64,000 bases of DNA from Zanthoxylum bungeanum (lineage: Eukaryota > Streptophyta > Magnoliopsida > Sapindales > Rutaceae). Shown here one piece after another: positions 57,070 through 64,000 of the stretch (within the stretch, counting starts at the first letter, position 1; the number at the start of each line of letters is the position of its first letter). The stretch is taken from NCBI GenBank assembly GCA_019454045.1, contig SKCR01026819.1, positions 1-64,000 of the forward strand, given 5' to 3'. Made by a program: the position numbers and the translations under genes. Under the pieces are notes generated by a model. That model worked only from the letters and a program-made list of their open reading frames with translations, was not told where the DNA came from and did not search any database.

Positions 57070-58360
57070 TCATGTAGGTGGGTGGTGGAACGGAGAGTGG
57101 TAATTTGGTAGGGGGTTCCAATATGTGTTGGGTTGTTCTTTCTCTGGGTCGGGTATTTTGTGAGCATCGATGAGGTTTTGGATTTCATGCCTAAGACGGG
57201 TGCAGTTGTCAGTTTCATGGCCTCTCCTCTGATGGAAGTGACAATACAAGCTTAGGTCAAGGTTGGGTGGTATAGGATCTGGAAGCGGTTTAGGCTCTAA
57301 GGGTTTTAGAAGTCCTTGTCCCTTCAACTTCTCAAGCACCTTAGATAACGGCTTCCCCAGGTTAGAGAAATGCCGGTTCTTGATGGCAGCAACCTCGGGC
57401 AGTAGTGAGGTATTGGGTTAGTCTCAGAATCCCCCCCAAAAGTTCTTTTATTCTGGCCATAAAACTTTCTGTTTTCAGCCTCCTCTTCTTCAATATCCAT
57501 AACAGTCTCTCTCAACTGTCGGAAATCAGTAATCATGGAGGTCAACCTCCTCAGCTTACCATAAATAAAGGGCTTGGTGCCCTTGATAATCATCTTAATT
57601 TGGTCTTTCTCTGAAGGCCGAGTCTGCATTTTCAAAAGCTGGCTTCTCCAGCGATCCACATACTCTTTGAAACTTTCCTCTGGCTTCTGTTTAGTGTTCT
57701 CCAAATCACGGAGTGACAAGTCAATCTCTAATTCTGTAACATATTGCTTCAAAAAGCATCAGCTAGTTCTCTCCAATCTTCCTTAACCTTCTTCTCAAGG
57801 CCATGATACCAAACCACAGGTGCCCCCTCGAGAGTGACATCCCAAACATCTTTTGGACCTGGCGCTGTGATAGGCCCACTGAACTCATGACTGAGACATA
57901 TTGCTGCAGATGGACACTCGGGTCTCCATTCCCATTAAACTTGGCCATGTCGGGCATTTTTAAACTGAGTTGGCAGCTGTTCTCCGAAGGTCATTTCCTC
58001 ATAATCTAACAACTCTTCATGTTTCCCCTCATTTTACGGGTAACTGTTTCAACCTGATCCCGGAGCTTCTGAAATTCTGCCTGAGACCCAATCACTCTGT
58101 CTGTTGCATACTCTGCATGTCATCATCAAAAGTGGGGATATCATCCCCCAACCCATTCAGAGGCTCTTCGCTCCTCACATTCTCAGATTTCCCCCAGCAC
58201 GAGGTACAGCCATATTTTCCATGGCGGTAGTCAAGGCTTGCAACTGTTCGGTAATCTTGGCGAAATCGTTCTCTAACTGATCCATATAGGATACCTCGTT
58301 ACCAGATTCACCCATGCCTGTTACTGTTCTTTTAGTGAGTCTTGTCCATTCTCTAACCAA
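57070..58360 (-). pseudogene. Element D gag, several frameshifts
   Basis: From right to left: an N-terminal segment with MDQLENDFAKITEQLQ (58175-58360); MPDMAKFNGNGDPSVHLQQY, the start of the gag core (57763-57957); DLENTKQKPEESFKEYVDRWR and IKMIIKGTKPFIYGKL, the rest of the core (57324-57752); then CHFHQRRGHETDNC (CX2HX4HX4C), a knuckle variant (57070-57339). The four pieces are in different frames, so at least three indels separate them. No protease or RT follows. Gag would bind and package RNA; this copy cannot make a full protein. Confidence 0.85.
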
Positions 58361-58496
58361 ACGGTATCTATGATGTCTTTTTGAGACATAGAAGGTGTTA
58401 AATGATATATATATGTATGAGGTGCATGAGATGCATGTAACATATATAACATACTAAATCAACTAAAATTTTCAGACAAAATCGGCCCGTTATCAT

Positions 58497-58940
58497 TTTA
58501 GAAGCTTTTGGGCTAACTGTCATAGGAGTGAACTCGTCCCAGTTTAAATGGCCCAACGAGTTCATATCTCATGGCAATGAGCCCAACTAATTCCAAATGG
58601 TAATGTTCCGAACACAAGCACAAAGTGGCCCATCAATCACTTAGAAGCCTTTGGCCCAATCGTCATAAAATACATTCTTGTCCCAGTTTAAATGGCCCAA
58701 CAAGCCCATATCCCATGACAAATGGTCCAAATGGATCCAAACGACGATGTTCCCAACACAACATAAAAGAAAGATAATACAAATATAAAACAATGATTTC
58801 TACAGAATGGCCCATCAATTTCAGAAGCTTTGGGCCAATGGTCATAAGGTATGAACTCACCCCAGTTAAATGGCCCAGCAAGTTCGCATTTCTGACAATA
58901 GTCCAACTGCATCCAAATGAGGATGGTCCACAAGCACATA
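58497..58940. repeat. Three degenerate leader repeats of element D
   Basis: Blocks near 58497, 58637 and 58816 share AGAAGC-TTTGGGC, GTCATA and CCCAGTTTAAATGGCCCA. They lie between the primer site and gag, in the presumed 5' leader. The rest of 58940-59465 is leader with no gene seen. Confidence 0.8.
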
Positions 58941-59465
58941 CTCAAGGAAATAATTGTTACTTTAACCATACATCCCCGGTCTATGGGTGGGTTCGCAAGA
59001 GTGTAGACAAAGGCTCTCACCAGCGAAGGATGGCCCACAACTAGGTCTCCCCAATCAAGGGTTCGAGCGACCAAGTGAGCGCACCCTTTTTTATACACTA
59101 AGGTACGTGCCAATGAGCTATAGTGTGTGACTGACTGTCAAATGGATTTCCCATTGTAAATTCCCCAGAGAGGGGGTGGAGCGAGGCTCTCTTAAGTACC
59201 CTAGCCTCTTAGGCTCTTATCGCTTGGTGACAGGATAAAACAACGAGTCCTCCAAATTAGTCCATCACAATAGGCTACGGGTAGATAGCTATATAGGTGC
59301 CTTCACAGCTTTTCCTTCTAGAAAGGTAGTGAATGAAGGAAGACACCAAACCATTACCTAGCCTCAAAATGCCTTTGATTAAACCCCCATTTTATCCACT
59401 ATAGACACGGTCAATTAGAACATAAATCCAAACATTACAAGACAATATTTCGGGGCCGATCTCTA

Positions 59466-59483
59466 TCCCCAGTGGAGTCGCCA
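59466..59483 (-). other. Element D primer binding site
   Basis: TGGCGACTCCACTGGGGA on the minus strand, a few nt inside the 5' LTR. tRNA not assigned. Confidence 0.85.
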
Positions 59484-59486
59484 GAC

Positions 59487-62400
59487 TGTGGGACACAGAA
59501 TCTGGGGCGACGCATGTTGTTCTAGGGTCGCGGCCTAGTCGGAGTACGGAGTAGCCACGGGGGACTAAACCGGAGAATAATGGAGTCGCCACCCGGTGTG
59601 AACCGGGAAAATGAGATTTAAGGCCGCACTCACCCCTCGCAAGGGAAGACCTCAAACCATTGGGTTCGGAATGGTCCCTTACTTATGTCACTTGTAATGA
59701 AAGGATTTGTGTAATAATTTAATCAAGCTTAAGTAACACTTATTCCAAGAGTATCATACTTCTAAATCCATATGCACAAAAATAAAACTTATACCTAAAT
59801 TTGCATATATTTCACATCTAAGATTGCATGCTTGAAAGTACATCAAAGTAGCAACGAACATATAACTTCATTGGCATATTGTATTCATGGAAACACAAGC
59901 ACACACTAACCACACAAGCACACATAAAGGAGAATCAAATAATGGCAACATTGATTTCATAGACATATCATAAACACAATAGCCATTACATGTCCATGCA
60001 CAAATAAAAGAGTCAACTAAGTACATAATGCAAAAAGACACTTAAGGATGCAATTAGGTATTAAAGTAAGCATGTTATGACGTGGTGCAAAAGAAGATAA
60101 CTAATATGGACACAAACACACATGTGAGCACTTTTCCAAGTGGTACGTGGAATTGTATCCCAAGTACAGACCGCACTACCGTCCATTCGGAATCGGCTAC
60201 AGAATTTATGTCTGGGTTTCCATCTGATATACCACAAGAATAATACTCAAATGCTATCATGACATGGATATATGAATTGTAATACGTTAAGCCAAGACTA
60301 AGGGATAGATGATGCAATCAATATATGAAAGACGCGACAAATATCGTGGTAAAGGTAGCCTTTTAGGCTTTTCTTCCCCAAATGGAGAACCTTTTTAGTC
60401 CAACACAATAAGCCCATGCGCTTTTCATTACAATGCGTACAAAGATAAAGATAACTATATGAAACTTCGTATACCCGATTGAACACATCTTACATTCAAC
60501 CGAATATACATCAACCGGCGCGGCAAAGCATCGTGGTAAAGGGTTTTAACCCCTCCAAATAGGGACCTTTAATCCGACTTACTAAGCCAATGCGCTCGAT
60601 CCCATCATGCATACAAAGAATAAAGACAATAATATCAAACTTAGTATGCCCGATTGAACATATCTTACATTCAACCGAACACACATCAACCGGCGCGGCA
60701 AAGCATCGTGGTAAAGGATTTTAACCTCTTCAATTAGAGGACCTTTCATCGCACTTACTAAGCCCATGCGCAATTAACACAACGCATATATATAAAAAAA
60801 AAGTGAATACAAAGATATCCAGCGCGGCGAAGCATCGTGGTAAAGGATTTTAACCTCTTCAATTAGAGGACCTTTCATCGCATTTACTAAGCCCATGCGC
60901 AATTAACACAATACATATAAAAAATAAAGATCATAATATCGGCTTCATATACCTGATTGAACACATCTTACATTCAACCGAATATACATCAATCGGCACG
61001 GTAAAGCATCGTGATAAAAGATTTTAACCCCTCAAAATAGGGGACCTTTAATCCAACTTACTAAGCCCATGCGCTCGATCACATCATGCATAAACAAATA
61101 ACGTGCGGAATTTAAATGACAAATAACAAGTAAATCAAAGCAATATAAAAAAAAGAATGTGTCGTTTACTCAAGCGGTACGTGGAGTTGTATCCCGAGTA
61201 CAGATCATACTACCGTCCATTCAGAATCGGCTATGAAATTTATGTCCGGGTTTCCATCCGATATACCACGATAGTTGACACATCTTTCATTTTATTCCAA
61301 GGCCACAACATACAATATTTCATAATACATGCATATTTATCTACTCAAGGGCCACAACATGCATTTTAACATAATAATCATGCAAACAATACTCAATAAA
61401 TAATCAAAATAAAACATAAAACGAATGTGGAAAATACCCTCAGGTCTAACCTTTCTTGCCGACTTTCGGACTTGCGTTTCACGGAGATCGGAAGGGTAAA
61501 GCTCCTTAACTTCTCCTGTTCACTGGTTTAGCATCTTAGCTCACTTTTTACTATTTTGCTTACTGTTTGGCCTCCGTTTTGCTGCTGTTTCCTCTGTATT
61601 TTCTGCTCACTGTTTTGGTTGTATTTGTTCAATGTTTTGGCGATTTTTGGAGGCTAGGGGCTGCTGTTTTGGAAGGGTTCCAGGGGCAGTTTTTGTTACT
61701 TTTTTGGGTAGTTTTCTGGCTATGTTTGGGACAGTTTTAGACGTACAGGGAGGTGGTTTTTGCTGCAGTTTTCAGGGATAATTGTAAGGGGGCTGAGTGG
61801 ACTGTGAGGCTTTGGTATTTTGGCTGATGCGTGAGGCAGTGAAGGGCAGAGACGTTAAGGGCAGTTACTTACGTGAAGGGCTGAGCGTGTGATGGTCTGC
61901 TCGGTTCGTGGTTGTGCGTATGGTGTAATAAGGCTAAGTGAGTGGAGGGTGTTGGCGATGTGGAAATAGGTTGGAGAAGGCAAGAGAGAGTGAGGGCAAG
62001 TGCCTTATGTGCATGCGTTAAGGTTGTGACCAAGTGGCTGTTTGTGAGGGTAGTGTTAGTGTTGCTACGTGAAGATTGAATTGAGGCTTTGTTGCGTGAA
62101 GGTATGGCTGGTCAGGAGGGGTTGTTTCGTGAGGTTAGGGGCTGGATGAATGCTTTTAGCGTGAATGCATGGTGAGAGAGAGAGGACGTTAGCGTGAGTG
62201 GCTGAGGTTGTTGAATAGGTTTTTGGCTGCTATTTGTTTAGGGTTTGCTTTATTTGTTCAGCTGGTTGAGGGAGAAAGCTGGGATGAGCAGGCCGTGAGT
62301 GTCTTGTAGTTAGGGAGAGAGAGCCCCTAGGGTTTAGTTTGAGTTCTTTTGTTTTGTATATTGGCCGTAAGTGTCTTGTAGTTGGGAGCGGGGGATGGCT

Positions 62401-63097
62401 TTGAAAAGTGTTGTTTATATAGACAAGAGCTAGGGTTTACATGGATAGGGATTGGTAATATCTAATTAGTGTCACAAAAGGAAAATATATATTTGATTGG
62501 GGGACAAATTTTGGTGAATTAGGAAGGTTGAATATTTGATTGGCTTGGTTTAGGAATACAATTTGTTAGATTAGGAAGTCAATATTTTTAATTGGATATG
62601 ATTGATTTTAATTAGGCATAATATTTCTTTTTAATTTAGTATATGATTTTGTTTAGTTAGGAAGTTAATAGATTTGATTTATCTAAATTAGGCATGATTA
62701 TATTTTATGTTTTATTTAATTGGTAAATGGTTTAATTATTTTATTTAGTTAATATTTAATTTAATTAATATTTAATTTAATTTGGGTGTATTTTAGAGGC
62801 CATGGGCGTGTGGGCCTAGGTGGGTGTGGGCGTGGGCTTTGTCTTGGTAAGCTAGGTGTTGTGTTGGTTTGGTGAGTGGGTTTGGGCCAAGGTTAAATGG
62901 TTCTGGGTTTTTTAGGCTAAAGGTGCTTTAAAACGGAGGTCCAACGAGCGAGCTTGGAGCTAAACAAGTGAATAAAAATCTAATGAAACACCGATTCCCT
63001 TTCGACGACCGTTTCCCGCAATATCCTTAACTAAAAAGGTAGTGTCTCCAGATGAGACTCATCATAGGGACTCACATGCAAAAATGCAGTGCCTACA
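59487..63097 (-). repeat. Element D 5' LTR
   Basis: Partner 51896-55484, with the same subrepeats. A TATA box on the minus strand is at 62414-62422. Confidence 0.95.
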
Positions 63098-64000
63098 GAC
63101 ATCCCCATAATGACTCATGTTGAGTCAAATAGAAAGTTGTATTCACTCGTCTCATGCTACAGGTCGAGTGAAATTATTCCTGAACCACCATCTGGTTCAG
63201 TCGACCGGGGACATCCCCATAATGACTCATGTTGAGTCAAATAGAAAGTTGTATTCACTCGTCTCATGCTACAGGTCGAGTGAAATTACTCATGAACCAC
63301 CATCTGGTTCAGTCGACTGGGGACATCCCCATAATGACTCATGTCGAGTCAAATAGAAAGTTGTATTCACTCGTCTCATGCTACAGGTCGAGTGAAATTA
63401 TTCCTGAACCACCATCTGGTTCAGTCGACCGGGGACATCCCCATAATGACTCATGTTGAGTCAAATAGAAAGTTGTATTCACTCGTCTCATGCTACAGGT
63501 CGAGTGAAATTACTCCTGAACCACCATCTGGTTCAGTCGACTGGGGACATCCCCATAATGACTCATGTTGAGTCAAATAGAAAGTTGTATTCACTTGTCT
63601 CATGCTACAGGTCGAGTGAAATTATTCCTGAACCACCATCTGGTTCAGTCGACCGGGGACATCCCCATAATGACTCATATCGAGTCAAATAGAAAGTTGT
63701 ATTCACTCGTCCCATGCTACGTGTCGAGTGAGATTACTTCTGAACCACCATCTGGTTCAGTCGACCATGATGACTCATGTCGAGTCCAATCAAAAGTTGA
63801 AGTATTCACTTGCCTCGCGCTACAAGTCGAGTGGAGATAATCCTGAACCACCATTTGGTTCAGTCAACCGGGGACATCCCCACGGTGTATCGTGTCGAGT
63901 CAAATAAAGTGTTATGGTAATTCACTCCCTCAATTCGACATGTCGAGTAAGATTGCACCTGAACTACCATTTGGTTCAGTCGACCAGGGACTTCCCCATG
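63098..64000. repeat. 112-bp tandem array, right part
   Basis: Five regular units (anchors at 63117, 63229, 63341, 63453 and 63565) plus diverged, shortened or lengthened units from about 63690 to the window end. It continues the array cut at 51895 and still runs at 64000. Confidence 0.97.

Larger units (their letters stand above)
51896..63097 (-). mobile_element. Element D: gag-only terminal-repeat retrotransposon (non-autonomous)
   Basis: The LTRs are 51896-55484 (3589 bp) and 59487-63097 (3611 bp). Both start TGTGGGACACAG and end CAGTGCCTACA. The perfect duplication GACAT lies at 51891-51895 and 63098-63102. The minus-strand orientation is fixed by the primer site TGGCGACTCCACTGGGGA beside the right LTR and the purine tract AAAGTGGGGGCGAC beside the left LTR. 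The 4-kb interior holds a broken gag and three repeat blocks and nothing of pol. It is of the LARD/TR-GAG kind, dependent on a partner. The LTRs differ by scattered SNPs and small indels, so it is fairly young. Confidence 0.95.
42483..64000 (+). mobile_element. Element C: Tat-like Ty3/gypsy retrotransposon (3' end outside the window)
   Basis: In order on the plus strand: LTR (about 42483-43171), primer site TGGCGCCCACCGTGGGGC (43175-43192), gag, PR, RT, RNase H, a second RNase H domain and integrase to 48620. An antisense gene (48905-51107) and a 112-bp tandem array (51502 to the window end) follow. Element D (51896-63097) splits the array. A second RNase H after the first, an antisense ORF and tandem repeats before the 3' LTR are all traits of the plant Tat lineage. 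The left border is a best guess from a TG start next to the duplicated promoter block; the 3' LTR is not seen. Confidence 0.85.

Overview
This is a plant nuclear window, almost certainly from a eudicot. One host gene has an intact intron-exon structure, and most of the other sequence is nested LTR retrotransposons. The host gene is a complete four-exon stachyose synthase on the minus strand (38138-41079, 865 codons). Stachyose synthase is prominent in stachyose-forming groups such as Lamiales, so an asterid is a reasonable guess, but the sequence does not prove it.

Layout. 1-2042: the LTR of a Tekay/Del-type chromovirus lying on the minus strand, followed by its eroded interior to 3949. 3950-5292: an old solo LTR of a family met again later. 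6178-35571: a minus-strand Ty3/gypsy element (element B) of the kind that carries an antisense ORF. It has lost PR, RT, RNase H and most of integrase. Nested in B are a solo LTR (7551-9637, TSD CTAAC) and a Ty1/copia element (15547-35167, minus strand) that splits the 5' LTR of B. Nested in the copia integrase is a non-autonomous Athila-like element (element A, 19653-29369, TSD GTTTT) with near-identical LTRs and an intact 344-aa ORF. This makes three levels of insertion.

35572-42482: an island with an AT microsatellite, a TIR DNA transposon (36137-37531), the stachyose synthase gene and its promoter region. 42483 to beyond the window end: a plus-strand Ty3/gypsy element (element C) with gag, PR, RT, two RNase H domains and integrase, all damaged by stops and frameshifts. 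An antisense gene (48905-51107, minus) with its own TATA box follows, and then an array of 112-bp tandem repeats. The array is cut by element D (51896-63097, minus, TSD GACAT), a non-autonomous terminal-repeat element with 3.6-kb LTRs and a broken gag only. The array resumes at 63098 and runs to the window end; the 3' LTR of C is not in the window.

Regulatory structure. The LTR family of element A shows a repeated promoter design. A cluster of ACGT (bZIP-type) boxes comes first, then a pair of GC-rich palindromes with an 11-nt spacer, then a TATA box. A diverged relative at 3950-5292 keeps a palindrome with compensatory base changes. In both antisense-ORF elements (B and C) the antisense gene starts downstream of a good TATA box.

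All calls come from reading the sequence. Family names rest on motif recognition, not on a database search.
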